From the NCBI GenBank assembly GCA_947455595.1, contig CANGOP010000003.1, positions 62,001-126,000 of the forward strand: a stretch of 64,000 bases of DNA, given 5' to 3'. Made by a program: the position numbers and the translations under genes. The DNA comes from Gammaproteobacteria bacterium (GTDB lineage: Bacteria; Pseudomonadota; Gammaproteobacteria; Steroidobacterales; Steroidobacteraceae). Under the pieces are notes generated by a model, which saw only the letters and a list, made by a program, of their open reading frames with translations, was not told where the DNA came from and ran no database searches. Positions 35,771-45,665 of this stretch are shown here, piece after piece. Position 1 is the first letter of the stretch. Each line of letters begins with the position of its first letter.

Positions 35771-38700
35771 ACCAGCACCCGCTCGATACCGCCCGCATTG
35801 GCTGCGCGAACATACTGCGCCATCCAATCATGTCCGAGCAAATGGCGAGCCATCTCCACAACGATATAGTCGGCCTCCATTCCCGTGGAATCGGAGTACC
35901 GTGACAGACCCTGCAGGCAGGAGGGACAGGACGTCAAAACCTTGACGTTACCGGTATGCCCATCCTGCCGAGCCACCGCGAGATCCGCCTTGAGCTCTTC
36001 TTCTTTACGGAAACGAACTTGGGTGGCGATGTCAGGGCGCGTAACAGCAAATGTGCCGGATTCGCCGCAGCATTTAGCGCTACGCTCGACCCGTCCGTTC
36101 AATTGGGAATTGACCAGCGAGTTCACCGTCGCCAACGCCGATCCTTGTTTCATCGGCGAATGGCAGGGATCGTGGTACACATAGCGTTGGCCGGTCACGC
36201 CTTCAATACGGACGCCCTTCTCAAGCAAGTACTCATGGATATCGATCAATCGACAGCCAGGAAAAATCTTGTCGAATTCATAACCGGACAATTGGTCGAA
36301 ACAAGTACCGCAACTGACAACAACAGTCCGTATGTCAAGATAATTCAGAGTGTTGGCGACGCGATGGAACAGCACTCGATTGTCGGTAATGATTTTTTCC
36401 GCTTTGACCGTCTCGCCAGCGCCGCGCTGGGGATAACCACAGCAGAGGTAACCCGGCGGCAGCACGGTCTGCACGCCGACATGCCATAGCATCGCTTGGG
36501 TCGCGAGGCCAACCTGCGAGAACAGCCGTTCTGAGCCGCACCCCGGGAAATAGAAAACGGCCTCTGTGTCGGCTGTCGTCTCCATTGGGTTGCGAATAAT
36601 GGGCACGTAGTCCCTATCTTCGATGTCCAGCAAGGCTCGGGCCGTACGGTTCGGTAAACCCGCTGGCATCCGTCGATTAACAAAATGCACAACTTGCTCA
36701 TGCATCGGCGGCTTCCCCGTCGTTGACGGTGGCCGCGCGGTCTGCGCTTTCGCGGCGGCACGGAAGACCCGGTTGGCCCAGCGCTGAGCGCGATACCCCA
36801 CCCCAACTACAGCAGCGCGCGTTAATTTGATCGTTGCCGGATTTGTCGCCTCCAAGAAAAAAGACGCCAGCTCCGCAACTGGCCGGCGACGCTTCTTCCC
36901 CATGCGCCGCAGAAGGTCGCGCATGGCCATCGTCACGTCGCCGAAGTCGATGTCAACCGGACACGGTGTCACGCACTGATGGCATACCGTGCAGTGGTCC
37001 GCGACATCTGAGAATTCTTCCCAATGGCGAACCGAGACGCCACGACGGGTTTGCTCCTCGTAGAGAAAAGCCTCGACAAGCAGGGAGGTGGCGAGAATCT
37101 TGTTTCGAGGTGAATAGAGCAGATTGGCGCGTGGGACATGCGTTGCACAGACCGGTTTGCATTTCCCACAGCGCAAACAGTCTTTGATCGCACCGGAAAT
37201 TGAACCGATATCGGACTGCTTCATAATCAACGATTCATGACCGAGCAGGTTGAAACTCGGGGTATACGCTCGTGACAGGTCGCCGCCGGGCAGCAACTTG
37301 CCCTTATTGAATCGAGACTCCGGATCAACTCGCTGCTTATAGGCTCTATAGGGAGCAGTTTCCTCTTCTGAGAGGAACTCGTATTTCGTTATACCGATGC
37401 CGTGTTCACCAGAAATCACGCCGCCTAAGTCTCGGGCGATACCCATGATGCGCACGACGGCGTCATTTGCCTCGCGCAGCATCTCGTAGTCATCGGAGTT
37501 AACTGGAATGTTGGTGTGAACATTGCCGTCACCCGCATGCATATGGAGTGCAACGAAGACGCGGCTCTTCAAGATACTGGCGTGAATTTCATCACACCGC
37601 GCCATGGCTGGCGCGAGCACTCCCGACAAAAGCCTCACAAGCGGGGCACGAATTTCGGCCTTCCACGAGATTCTCAATGACTTGTCTTGCACCACGCTAA
37701 ACAACGTCGTGTCAGGTGAATGCTGAATGCGCGCCCGCAGGTTCTGAACGACATCCGTAGGCACGCGGTCGTCTTCGAGGGCAGGAAGAATGCTGCGTAA
37801 ACCGTGGTCGAGATGATCCAGGATCACTCGCCAGCGGGCAATCACCGTATCAAGACAACGTCGCGCCTCTTCTAGGCGCTCGGAGATGAATTCATCCTGG
37901 TCCGCAGATTCGCCTGAGCTGTCGTCCATCTTGCGGGTTGCAACGGGACCACTGAGGTAATCCTTGAGTGCTGAGGCGAGGCGGAGTTTGTTCTTCGTGG
38001 ACAGTTCAATGTTGATGCGTTCGATCGCGTCGGTGTAATCACCCATCCTAGGCAGAGGAATCACAACGTCTTCATTGATTTTGAAAGCATTGGTATGCCG
38101 AGCAATTGCTGCGGTACGAGCGCGGTCCAGCCAAAACTTCCGCCGAGCATCCGGACTGACCGCAATGAAGCCCTCGCCAGTCCGCGCATTGGCGATACGC
38201 ACAATCTCCGAGGTAATGGCAGCAACGGCATTCGAGTCGTCGCCGACAATGTCGCCGATCAACACCATTTTGGGCAGGCCGCCTCGCTTGGACTTGGTGG
38301 CATATCGAACGGCACGTAGGTAGCGATCGTCCAGATGCTCAAGCCCAGCGAGCGCCACGCCGCGCTCTCGCCCATGACCATCGACGTAGTTCTTGATTTC
38401 GACGATTGACGGTATCGCTTCGCGCGCTTGTCCGAAAAATTCGAGGCAAACCGTCCGCGTTTCCATCGGCATTCGATGCAATATCCATCGCGCGGAGGTG
38501 ATCAGCCCATCGGTTCCTTCCTTTTGTACGCCTGGCAAGCCCCCGAGAAACTTGTCCGTCGCATCCTTTCCAAGGCCCACTTTGCGAAATGCGCGACCGG
38601 GAATCACAAGGTGCTCGCGACGTAATTCGCGGGCTTTTTCTGGTGCCGATTCACCATCTTTCCAGACAAGTTCGAAGACCGCGCTTTCTACGTCGTGAAT

Positions 38701-39735
38701 TTTTCCGAGGTTATGGCCCACTCGAGTCACCTCGAGCCAATTGCCCTCTGGATCGACCATTCGCCACCAGGCGAGGTTGTCCACGGCTGTTCCCCAGAGA
38801 ACAGCTTTTTTTCCACCCGCGTTGACCGCGACGTTACCGCCGATGCAGGAGGCATCTGCGGAGGTTGGATCGACCGCAAAGACCCAGCCTTTTTTTTCAG
38901 CGGCTTCACTGACTCGCCGCGTCACGACGCCAGCGCCACTGAGAATCGTCGGCACAGGTTCCGGGAGTCCGGGCAGCGCAGTCTTTTCAACGGCACCCAG
39001 GTCATCGAGTTTTTCGGTATTGATGACGACAGAGAGGGCCGTCAGTGGAATCGCGCCTCCCGAGTAACCCGTACCGCCGCCTCGGGGAATTACGGTGAGG
39101 CCCAAGGCAATGCAGGCGCGCACTAGCCGCGGCATTTCCGCCTCGTTATCTGGCGTCAGCACGACAAATGGGAACTCGACGCGCCAGTCGGTGGCGTCGG
39201 TGACATGTGAGACACGAGCGACAGCGTCGAACCGAATGTTGTCTTTGCGGGTCAGCTTTTCCAGAAGTCGTGTCGCCCGCCGGCGCAATTTCGCCGTAGA
39301 GTCGAAATGCTCTGCAAACCGAGTGACCGCCGCCTCTGCCAGGGCAATCAAGCGGGCAACTTGCGAGTCGGGGGCGTCATCCGCGGATCGGCGCCGGTTG
39401 ATTTCGCGCAGACGGTGGTGGAGTGCCTCAATGAGCATTTCCCGACGCTTAGGATTGTCGAGGAGGTCGTCTTCGAGATAGGGGTTACGGCGTACCACCC
39501 AGATGTCGCCGAGGACCTCGTACAACATTCGGGCCGACCGGCCCGTGCGCTGCTCTCGGCGAAGGTCGCCGACCAACGCCCAGCCTTCAGCGCCGAGCAG
39601 GCGTTCCACGATTTCTCGATCCGAGTACGACGTGTAGTTGTACGGTATTTCGCGCAACCGCCCGGATCGCTCCGGGGACAGCCCAGGGGGCAGCGGAATA
39701 GGTGCCATCGCGGAAAGGGCTGGCTGGGCGCTCAT
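35767..39735 (-). CDS. DUF3683 FAD/FMN-binding oxidoreductase with Fe-S and CCG domains
   Basis: A 1322-residue multidomain enzyme of the D-lactate dehydrogenase/glycolate oxidase type. An N-terminal DUF3683 domain is followed by a FAD_binding_4 domain ([16 protein letters not shown], ~210) and a FAD-oxidase C-terminal domain with [14 protein letters not shown]. Two [4Fe-4S] motifs follow, [11 protein letters not shown] (~852) and [12 protein letters not shown] (~915), then two CCG repeats ([10 protein letters not shown] ~1098; KCCGESGTF ~1225). The layout joins GlcD- and GlcF-like parts in one chain and would oxidise a 2-hydroxy acid and pass electrons to the respiratory chain. Its stop overlaps the ABC ATPase start. 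Confidence 0.9.
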   Translation of the reverse strand: MSAQPALSAMAPIPLPPGLSPERSGRLREIPYNYTSYSDREIVERLLGAEGWALVGDLRREQRTGRSARMLYEVLGDIWVVRRNPYLEDDLLDNPKRREMLIEALHHRLREINRRRSADDAPDSQVARLIALAEAAVTRFAEHFDSTAKLRRRATRLLEKLTRKDNIRFDAVARVSHVTDATDWRVEFPFVVLTPDNEAEMPRLVRACIALGLTVIPRGGGTGYSGGAIPLTALSVVINTEKLDDLGAVEKTALPGLPEPVPTILSGAGVVTRRVSEAAEKKGWVFAVDPTSADASCIGGNVAVNAGGKKAVLWGTAVDNLAWWRMVDPEGNWLEVTRVGHNLGKIHDVESAVFELVWKDGESAPEKARELRREHLVIPGRAFRKVGLGKDATDKFLGGLPGVQKEGTDGLITSARWILHRMPMETRTVCLEFFGQAREAIPSIVEIKNYVDGHGRERGVALAGLEHLDDRYLRAVRYATKSKRGGLPKMVLIGDIVGDDSNAVAAITSEIVRIANARTGEGFIAVSPDARRKFWLDRARTAAIARHTNAFKINEDVVIPLPRMGDYTDAIERINIELSTKNKLRLASALKDYLSGPVATRKMDDSSGESADQDEFISERLEEARRCLDTVIARWRVILDHLDHGLRSILPALEDDRVPTDVVQNLRARIQHSPDTTLFSVVQDKSLRISWKAEIRAPLVRLLSGVLAPAMARCDEIHASILKSRVFVALHMHAGDGNVHTNIPVNSDDYEMLREANDAVVRIMGIARDLGGVISGEHGIGITKYEFLSEEETAPYRAYKQRVDPESRFNKGKLLPGGDLSRAYTPSFNLLGHESLIMKQSDIGSISGAIKDCLRCGKCKPVCATHVPRANLLYSPRNKILATSLLVEAFLYEEQTRRGVSVRHWEEFSDVADHCTVCHQCVTPCPVDIDFGDVTMAMRDLLRRMGKKRRRPVAELASFFLEATNPATIKLTRAAVVGVGYRAQRWANRVFRAAAKAQTARPPSTTGKPPMHEQVVHFVNRRMPAGLPNRTARALLDIEDRDYVPIIRNPMETTADTEAVFYFPGCGSERLFSQVGLATQAMLWHVGVQTVLPPGYLCCGYPQRGAGETVKAEKIITDNRVLFHRVANTLNYLDIRTVVVSCGTCFDQLSGYEFDKIFPGCRLIDIHEYLLEKGVRIEGVTGQRYVYHDPCHSPMKQGSALATVNSLVNSQLNGRVERSAKCCGESGTFAVTRPDIATQVRFRKEEELKADLAVARQDGHTGNVKVLTSCPSCLQGLSRYSDSTGMEADYIVVEMARHLLGHDWMAQYVRAANAGGIERVLV

Positions 39736-39877
39736 CGGTCATTCCATGCTGTGGACGGTAAAAGTAGCGGATGCCGATAAGGTGAGGAAGCCTGAACCCA
39801 TAACCGGGGGGAATTGGGCCAGATCCATCAGAGAGGGGACACGACCTGAGCGCGCCGGCGCGGTATTCTCTTAACCT

Positions 39878-42580
39878 ATGGAAAAGACCCCTGCCCGCCT
39901 CTCTGCCATCGTCATCTCCTTGGCCTTCGCCCTCGTGACCATTTTCACGTGGGCTTGGTTCAACCGCCCGGAAAAGGAACCCGAATGGCCTCGGGTAACT
40001 TGGGGATTCGCCGTCTCGCCCTACCGACCGGGACAGGATGCGATCAAGGAGGATTACCCGACTCGAGAACAGATCGCGGAGGACTTGGACTTGCTCAAAG
40101 GCAAGACCCAGGCCATTCGCACGTACAGCGTGTCCAGTACGCTGGGGCTCATCCCGGAATTGGCCGAAGACCGGGGGCTAAATGTAGCGCTCGGCGTCTG
40201 GATCGACGCTCGTGGCGAACACAATGACAAGGAACTTGAACGGGCCATTGAACTGGCCAAGACGCATCGGAATATTGCTCGCATCATTGTGGGCAACGAG
40301 TCTGTGCTACGAAACGACGTTCCGCTTGAGCAGTTCATGGGCTACCTGGACAAGGCTAGAGCACAGATTAGCCAGCCGATCAGCACGGCAGAACCCTGGC
40401 ATGTGTGGGTCAAGCACCCTGAGCTGGCCGATCACGTCGACTACATCACGATTCACCTGCTCCCTTATTGGGAGGGCATCGAGGTCGAGAAAGCGGTTCA
40501 ATATTCGATCGATCGTTATCGAGAAGTTCAAGCGCGCTTCCCTAAAAAACCGGTCGTAATTGGTGAGGTGGGTTGGCCATCAAACGGCCGCACCCGCGAA
40601 AAAGCCGTGGCGTCAGACGCCAATGAGGCGCTGTTCTTACGCCGGTTCTTGGCTTGGGCAGAGCTCGAGCATGTTCCCTACTATATCGAAGAGGCCTTCG
40701 ATCAACCGTGGAAGGCCACGTCGGAGGGCGGTGTTGGCGCCTATTGGGGTGTTTATGACGCTCAGCGTCGCCCGAAGTTCGAATTCACAAAGCCCATCGT
40801 CCGACTGCCTGCGTGGCAGATGCTCGCAGCCGTCTCGGTCTTGCTGGCCGCTGCGCTACTGTTCTGGTTCTACTTACACAGCGGCACGCTTCGCAATCGT
40901 GGCCGGAGTTTTCTCGCCGTAATCGTCTATGCAACCAGCGCGCTAACGACCTGGGTCATTTACGAGTATTCGCAACAGTACCTGACTGCCACGAGTGTTG
41001 CGGTCGGCGTTCTATTGTTTATCGGCATGCTGGGTGTCATCGCCGTTTTGTTGGCAGAAGCGCACGAATGGGCGGAGGCTCATTGGATCAAGTTGAGACG
41101 CCGGCTGTTGGTCCGACCGGCCTCTGAAGGCTCAAACGAGGCTTATCGTCCATTTGTTTCAATCCATGTTCCCGCCTATAACGAGCCGGCGGACATGATG
41201 ATTGAAACGCTCAATGCGCTTGCTCAACTGGATTACCCGGACTTTGAGGTCTTGGTGATCGACAACAACACAAAAGACGAAGCCGTCTGGAAACCTGTCG
41301 AGGCGCACTGCAGCAAACTTGGGCCCCGCTTCCGCTTTTTCCATGTCAGTCCGCTCGCTGGTTTCAAGGCAGGAGCGCTGAACTTCGCGCTTCGCAATAC
41401 GAACCCCGCTGCAGAAGCCATTGCCGTCATCGACAGCGACTACTGCGTGTCGCCAACTTGGCTCAAAGATCTCATGCCGGCATTCAGCGCGCCGCGTATC
41501 GCCATCGTGCAGGCGCCTCAAGACTATCGAGATGGTCACCAGAATGCGTTTAAAGCGATGTGCCACGCGGAGTATCGCGGGTTCTTCCATATCGGAATGG
41601 TCACCCGAAACGAGCGTAACGCTATCATTCAACACGGAACGATGACGATCGTTCGTCACTCGGTTCTGACAGATCTGGGTGGCTGGGCAGAGTGGTGTAT
41701 CACTGAGGATGCCGAGCTGGGCCTCCGGGTATTCGAGGCGGGCCTTGAGGCCACTTATATCCCTCACAGTTACGGTCAGGGCTTGATGCCGGATACGTTC
41801 ATCGATTTCAAGAAGCAACGGTTCCGCTGGGCTTACGGCGCGATGCAAATTATGCGCGCCCATGCCAAGGAATTGTTTGGCCGTGACTCCAAACAATTGA
41901 CGGCGGGCCAGCGCTATCACTTTCTCGCAGGTTGGTTACCGTGGATGGCGGATGGACTGAACGTCATATTCAACTTGTTTGCAGTGCTGTGGTCGGTCCT
42001 GATGATCGCACTGCCCACCAAGTTCGATGCGCCGCTCGCGATGTTCTCGGTGTTGCCACTGTCGCTGTTCGTGTTCAAGTTGGCGAAATTGATGCATCTC
42101 TACCGAGTGCGTATCGGCGCCGGGATCCGCCAGACACTCGCAGCGTCGGTGGCTGGACTTGGGCTTGCGCACACCATCGGCTTGGCCATCCTCAAGGGCC
42201 TACTGACCGACAACGAACCATTCTTCCGCACGCCCAAGCAAGCGGACGCCCAGACGATCTGGGGTGCGTTACAGGCCTGTCGGGAAGAGGCGCTGATGGC
42301 ACTCGGGCTTCTCTTAAGCGCATGGGGCGTCACCTACAACTTGTCGGACGGCAGCCTCGACCGGATGCGAATGGATAGTCCAGACCTTCGCGCTTGGGTC
42401 CTCGTGATGGTCGTCCAAGCCTTGCCATACCTGTCGGCCGTGGCAGCCTCCATCGTCAGCTCCTTGGAACTGCCGGCCAGTTGGATTGGAAACGGCTACG
42501 AAGTCATCGAAGGCGGAGAGGAATTTGCGACGGTGGTCGCCGAGCCTGTCCGAAAGACGCGCCAAATCGATCCTCGATGA
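39878..42580 (+). CDS. GH17-GT2 fusion, membrane beta-glucan synthase-like
   Basis: A 900-residue protein with an N-terminal membrane anchor and a periplasmic GH17-like domain (~40-300) holding candidate catalytic glutamates in IVGNESVL and VIGEVGWPSNG. Membrane helices (~305-400) precede a cytoplasmic GT2 domain (SIHVPAYNEPADM; DxD in VIDSDYCV; TEDAELGLR; KKQRFRWAYG for QxxRW), then further C-terminal helices. The set matches NdvB/NdvC-related beta-(1,3)/(1,6)-glucan synthases, in which GT2 polymerises UDP-glucose and GH17 remodels or branches the chain. Product linkage cannot be read from sequence. It is monocistronic. Confidence 0.88.
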   Translation: MEKTPARLSAIVISLAFALVTIFTWAWFNRPEKEPEWPRVTWGFAVSPYRPGQDAIKEDYPTREQIAEDLDLLKGKTQAIRTYSVSSTLGLIPELAEDRGLNVALGVWIDARGEHNDKELERAIELAKTHRNIARIIVGNESVLRNDVPLEQFMGYLDKARAQISQPISTAEPWHVWVKHPELADHVDYITIHLLPYWEGIEVEKAVQYSIDRYREVQARFPKKPVVIGEVGWPSNGRTREKAVASDANEALFLRRFLAWAELEHVPYYIEEAFDQPWKATSEGGVGAYWGVYDAQRRPKFEFTKPIVRLPAWQMLAAVSVLLAAALLFWFYLHSGTLRNRGRSFLAVIVYATSALTTWVIYEYSQQYLTATSVAVGVLLFIGMLGVIAVLLAEAHEWAEAHWIKLRRRLLVRPASEGSNEAYRPFVSIHVPAYNEPADMMIETLNALAQLDYPDFEVLVIDNNTKDEAVWKPVEAHCSKLGPRFRFFHVSPLAGFKAGALNFALRNTNPAAEAIAVIDSDYCVSPTWLKDLMPAFSAPRIAIVQAPQDYRDGHQNAFKAMCHAEYRGFFHIGMVTRNERNAIIQHGTMTIVRHSVLTDLGGWAEWCITEDAELGLRVFEAGLEATYIPHSYGQGLMPDTFIDFKKQRFRWAYGAMQIMRAHAKELFGRDSKQLTAGQRYHFLAGWLPWMADGLNVIFNLFAVLWSVLMIALPTKFDAPLAMFSVLPLSLFVFKLAKLMHLYRVRIGAGIRQTLAASVAGLGLAHTIGLAILKGLLTDNEPFFRTPKQADAQTIWGALQACREEALMALGLLLSAWGVTYNLSDGSLDRMRMDSPDLRAWVLVMVVQALPYLSAVAASIVSSLELPASWIGNGYEVIEGGEEFATVVAEPVRKTRQIDPR

Positions 42581-42592
42581 GAATCATTCTCA
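42578..42592. promoter_or_regulatory. Fur-box-like palindrome upstream of the HiPIP gene
   Basis: TGAGAATCATTCTCA is a perfect 7-1-7 inverted repeat, differing from the canonical Fur unit TGATAATNATTATCA at one position per arm. It overlaps the glucan synthase stop codon and lies 132 bases upstream of the HiPIP ATG. Fur with iron would repress transcription starting near it. Confidence 0.5.
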
Positions 42593-42663
42593 ATTCGGGG
42601 TGCATCGCCTCTCAGTGACGACGGTAATTGGCGCAATCCACCCCGTCACTGCGTCAGTCGTTT

Positions 42664-42669
42664 TATGAT
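42664..42669 (+). promoter_or_regulatory. Candidate -10 box of the HiPIP gene
   Basis: TATGAT matches the -10 consensus at five of six positions, 55 bases before the HiPIP ATG. No clear -35 box is seen at 16-18 bases spacing, which could mean an activator is needed. Confidence 0.35.
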
Positions 42670-42724
42670 GGCGCCGCGGCTTCGCAGGCCGCACTGACTT
42701 TGTACTGTACCAAGGAGTGAGTCG

Positions 42725-43054
42725 ATGTTCGACCAGAAGCTTCCCCGTCGTGCCCTGCTCAAGGGCGCCCTAGCCGGCCTTGCCGCCATCCCTGTCATTG
42801 CTGCTGTCACCCGCGCTGAGGCGGCCGCCCCGGCCCTCGACGCCAATGACCCCCAAGCGAAGGCGCTGGGCTACGTCGTCGACACCACCAAGGTGGATGC
42901 GAAGTCGAACCCGACGCACAAACCCGAGCAGAAGTGCGCCAATTGCGTGCAGTTCCAAGGTAAGGCTGCCGATGCACAGGCGCCTTGCACGATCTTCGCG
43001 GGCAAGCTCGTGAACGGCAACGGCTGGTGCAAGGTCTACGCTAAGAAGGCGTAA
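42725..43054 (+). CDS. High-potential iron-sulfur protein (HiPIP)
   Basis: A 109-residue precursor. A twin-arginine signal (PRRALLKGALAGLAAIPVIA) precedes a mature part of about 75 residues with the four [4Fe-4S] ligands C71, C74, C88 and C102 (QKCANCVQFQGK, APCTIF, GWCKVYAKK). Spacing and size match the HiPIP family, periplasmic one-electron carriers between cytochrome bc1 and terminal oxidases or photosynthetic centres. Export by Tat fits a pre-assembled cluster. AAGGAG is well placed before the ATG. It stands alone with a Fur-like palindrome upstream. Confidence 0.94.
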   Translation: MFDQKLPRRALLKGALAGLAAIPVIAAVTRAEAAAPALDANDPQAKALGYVVDTTKVDAKSNPTHKPEQKCANCVQFQGKAADAQAPCTIFAGKLVNGNGWCKVYAKKA

Positions 43055-43069
43055 TCTCACCGGCGTAAG

Positions 43070-43096
43070 TGGGCGGGGACCCTCGGTACCCGCCCA
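43070..43096 (+). terminator. Hairpin after the HiPIP gene
   Basis: TGGGCGGG pairs with CCCGCCCA over 8 bp around an 11-base loop that can itself fold slightly, 16 bases after the stop. No T-run follows, so it may act as a stabilising 3' end or a weak terminator. Confidence 0.4.
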
Positions 43097-43217
43097 TGCC
43101 CCCCCGGGGGCCTCTTCCGCGAATTGATCTCGTCGCTGCGGCTATTCACCGCAACCCGCTCGCACCTCGTCCCCAAGCGCGGCATAGTGTCCCCTTTATT
43201 ATGGTCAGGAGACATTC

Positions 43218-45263
43218 ATGTCGCTGTACTCTCGTACGTCTGGCGCGCTGTGCGCCCTGACGATCGCCTTTTCCATCGCATCGCCTGTCCTCGCAGCCGA
43301 CACCGGGCCTGCGATAGCTCCGTTTGGTATTGACCTCGGCGGCGGCGACGCAGCGGTCAAACCCGGCGATGACTTCTACGCATTTGCCGGCGGCACGTGG
43401 ATGAAGACAGAGAAGCTACCGGCTGATCGTACTTCCTGGACCTCTTTCACCAAGCTTGCCGACGAGAATGAAACCCGCATTCGGGGGCTTCTTGAGGAGG
43501 CGCGCTCGTCCGCTGGCGCACCGGGCTCAATCGCGCAAAAGATTGGCGATTTTTATGCCAGCTTTCTGGATGAGGCGCGGATCAACACCCTCGGATTGGC
43601 GAAGGCTGAGCCCGCTCTGGATCAGATCCATCGCGCTAATTCGCATGACGCCATCGCGCGTCTGATGGGATCACCCGGTCTTGGCTTGCCGACACCGATC
43701 GAAATCGGCGTCACGTTGGACGAGAAAAATCCGGACCGCTATGTCGTAGGGGTGAGTCACGGCGGCTTGGGACTGCCCGATCGCGATTTCTATTTGCGCG
43801 ACGAGGATCAATTCAAATCGGTCCGCGCCGCATATCAAGCGCACATCGAACGGATGCTCAAGCTCGCCGGTTATCCGGCTGCCGACGTCGCGGCCGACCA
43901 CATTCTGCGACTGGAAACAGAAATTGCGAAGTTGCACTGGCCCCGTGCTGACCGCCGGGATCGGGATCGCACCTACAACCCGATGACCCTTGCGGAACTC
44001 AAGACTCTCGCGCCGGAATTTCCGTGGGATAGTCTGTTCGCGGGCGCAGAACTCCCGGATCCGGGCACGCTCATCGTGTCGGAAAAATCTGCGATCGCTC
44101 CGCTCGGTCACTTGTTCCGCACGACGGATCTGAACGACTGGCGTGGTTATCTCAGCTATCACTTCCTTGCACATCACGCGGCCGTGCTACCCACGCAGTT
44201 CGACAAGGAAGTGTTCGATTTCTACGACCACACGCTCTCCGGACAACCCGAACAGCGGGCGCGCTGGAAACGAGCGGTGGGGGCCACGAATGGCGCTCTG
44301 GGTGAAGCCATCGGACGGCTATACGTCGAGCGCTACTTCCCGCCGGAGTCCAAGCAGGCGGCAGTGACGTTGGTTGAAAATCTGCGTGCGGCTTATGGGG
44401 AACGCATTCGAGCCGCACAGTGGATGTCAGCCGATACGCGCGAAGCGGCCCTGCGCAAGCTGGCCACCTTCCGCCCAAAGATTGGTTATCCGGATCACTG
44501 GCGCGATTACAGTCGCCTGGACGTCGTTCGCGGCGATGCGTTCGGCAACATGGAGCGTGCGGCCCTCTTCGCGTGGCGCCGTGACGCGGAACGTTTAGGC
44601 AAACCGACCGATCGCGACGAGTGGTTCATGTCGCCGCAAACCATCAACGCCTATTACAACCCGATCTTCAATGAGATCGTGTTCCCTGCGGCGATTCTGC
44701 AGCCGCCATTCTTCGATCCAAAGGCGGATCCTGCGGTGAACTATGGCGGCATTGGTGGCGTCATCGGTCACGAAATGAGCCACGGCTTTGACGATCAGGG
44801 CGCCAAGTCTGATGAGAAAGGCGTGCTACGCGACTGGTGGAAGCCCGCAGACGTCAGCGCCTTCAAGGCTTTTGGCGACCGCTTGGCCGACCAATACTCC
44901 GCGTTTGAGCCTCTGCCGGGCATCAAGGTCAATGGACGCCTCACGCTGGGTGAAAATCTGGGCGATGTTGGTGGCATCTCGGTTTCCTACGCGGCCTACC
45001 ATCGCGCGCTCGGTGACAAGCCAGCGCCTGTCCTCGACGGATTGAGTGGTGATCAGCGCTTCTTCCTTGGCTGGGCACAGGTCTGGCGCACTTTGATTCG
45101 TGACGAGGCGCTGCGCAATCGCCTGCTCACCGACCCGCACAGCCCGGGCATGTACCGAGTGAATGGTGTCGTCCGCAACCTCGACCCTTGGTATGCGGCG
45201 TTTGGCGTACAGCCAAGCGACAATCTCTACCTGAAGCCTGAAGATCGCGTACACGTTTGGTAA
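43218..45263 (+). CDS. Secreted M13 family (neprilysin/PepO-like) zinc metallopeptidase
   Basis: A 681-residue M13 peptidase with a signal peptide (LTIAFSIASPVLA). The N-terminal M13 domain starts FGIDLGGGDAAVKPGDDFYAF and includes GLPDRDFYL. The catalytic part has NAYYNP, the zinc motif VIGHEMSHGFDDQG (His ~517 and ~521), the third-ligand motif TLGENLGDVGG and the C-terminal RVNGVVRN. M13 enzymes cut oligopeptides on the amino side of hydrophobic residues, here in the periplasm. The ATG at 43218 follows AGGAG. A strong hairpin follows the stop directly. Confidence 0.94.
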   Translation: MSLYSRTSGALCALTIAFSIASPVLAADTGPAIAPFGIDLGGGDAAVKPGDDFYAFAGGTWMKTEKLPADRTSWTSFTKLADENETRIRGLLEEARSSAGAPGSIAQKIGDFYASFLDEARINTLGLAKAEPALDQIHRANSHDAIARLMGSPGLGLPTPIEIGVTLDEKNPDRYVVGVSHGGLGLPDRDFYLRDEDQFKSVRAAYQAHIERMLKLAGYPAADVAADHILRLETEIAKLHWPRADRRDRDRTYNPMTLAELKTLAPEFPWDSLFAGAELPDPGTLIVSEKSAIAPLGHLFRTTDLNDWRGYLSYHFLAHHAAVLPTQFDKEVFDFYDHTLSGQPEQRARWKRAVGATNGALGEAIGRLYVERYFPPESKQAAVTLVENLRAAYGERIRAAQWMSADTREAALRKLATFRPKIGYPDHWRDYSRLDVVRGDAFGNMERAALFAWRRDAERLGKPTDRDEWFMSPQTINAYYNPIFNEIVFPAAILQPPFFDPKADPAVNYGGIGGVIGHEMSHGFDDQGAKSDEKGVLRDWWKPADVSAFKAFGDRLADQYSAFEPLPGIKVNGRLTLGENLGDVGGISVSYAAYHRALGDKPAPVLDGLSGDQRFFLGWAQVWRTLIRDEALRNRLLTDPHSPGMYRVNGVVRNLDPWYAAFGVQPSDNLYLKPEDRVHVW

Positions 45264-45270
45264 GTAAAAA

Positions 45271-45298
45271 GGCCCCGGGAGGACTTCCTCCCGGGGCC
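45271..45298 (-). terminator. Intrinsic terminator of the small Lys/Ala-rich gene
   Basis: GGCCCCGGGAGG and CCTCCCGGGGCC form a perfect 12-bp stem with a four-base loop. On the minus strand it is followed by TTTTT, a textbook intrinsic terminator for the gene at 45334-45504. On the plus strand no T-run follows, though the stem may still protect the M13 mRNA end. Confidence 0.85.
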
Positions 45299-45333
45299 CA
45301 TGGGTTCAGCGCAACGCCGAACGCCTCAGCCGC

Positions 45334-45504
45334 TTACTGAGCAGCGGCTTCTTTCTTGGCCTTCTTGCCCTTCTTGTGATGCTTCGCTGGCTTGGCTGCC
45401 GTCTCGGTGGTCGGCGCAGACGCACTCGGCGTTGTCGCGGTCGACTGGGCGAAGGCAGGCACTGCAAGCGTCAACGCTGCGGCGATCAGAACAAGCTTCT
45501 TCAT
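45334..45504 (-). CDS. Small secreted Lys/Ala/Thr-rich protein
   Basis: A 56-residue protein: a clean signal peptide (MKKLVLIAAALTLAVPAFA-QS) followed by a low-complexity Ser/Thr/Ala stretch and a basic tail (KHHKKGKKAKKE). Similar short basic periplasmic proteins are common in proteobacteria and have no assigned function. GAG lies upstream of the ATG, and an intrinsic terminator lies 36 bases beyond the stop, which supports a real single-gene transcript. Confidence 0.7.
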   Translation of the reverse strand: MKKLVLIAAALTLAVPAFAQSTATTPSASAPTTETAAKPAKHHKKGKKAKKEAAAQ

Positions 45505-45665
45505 GGACTCACTCCTGGTTTCAAGACTCGCCCTTTGGGGTGCGGGCGTGGGTGAGATGTTGCGCGGAGATCGGAGCCGCGCCACAAGTATGAAGCACAC
45601 TTAATAGAGCGCTTAGATTCGCGTCAGAATAGCCTGCGCACTGCTGAGAGAACAGACTCAATAGG

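Noticed and set aside
41159-41920. Long antisense open frame inside the glucan synthase gene
   Set aside because: It is opposite the GT2 domain, which is strongly conserved on the other strand; no recognisable protein features.
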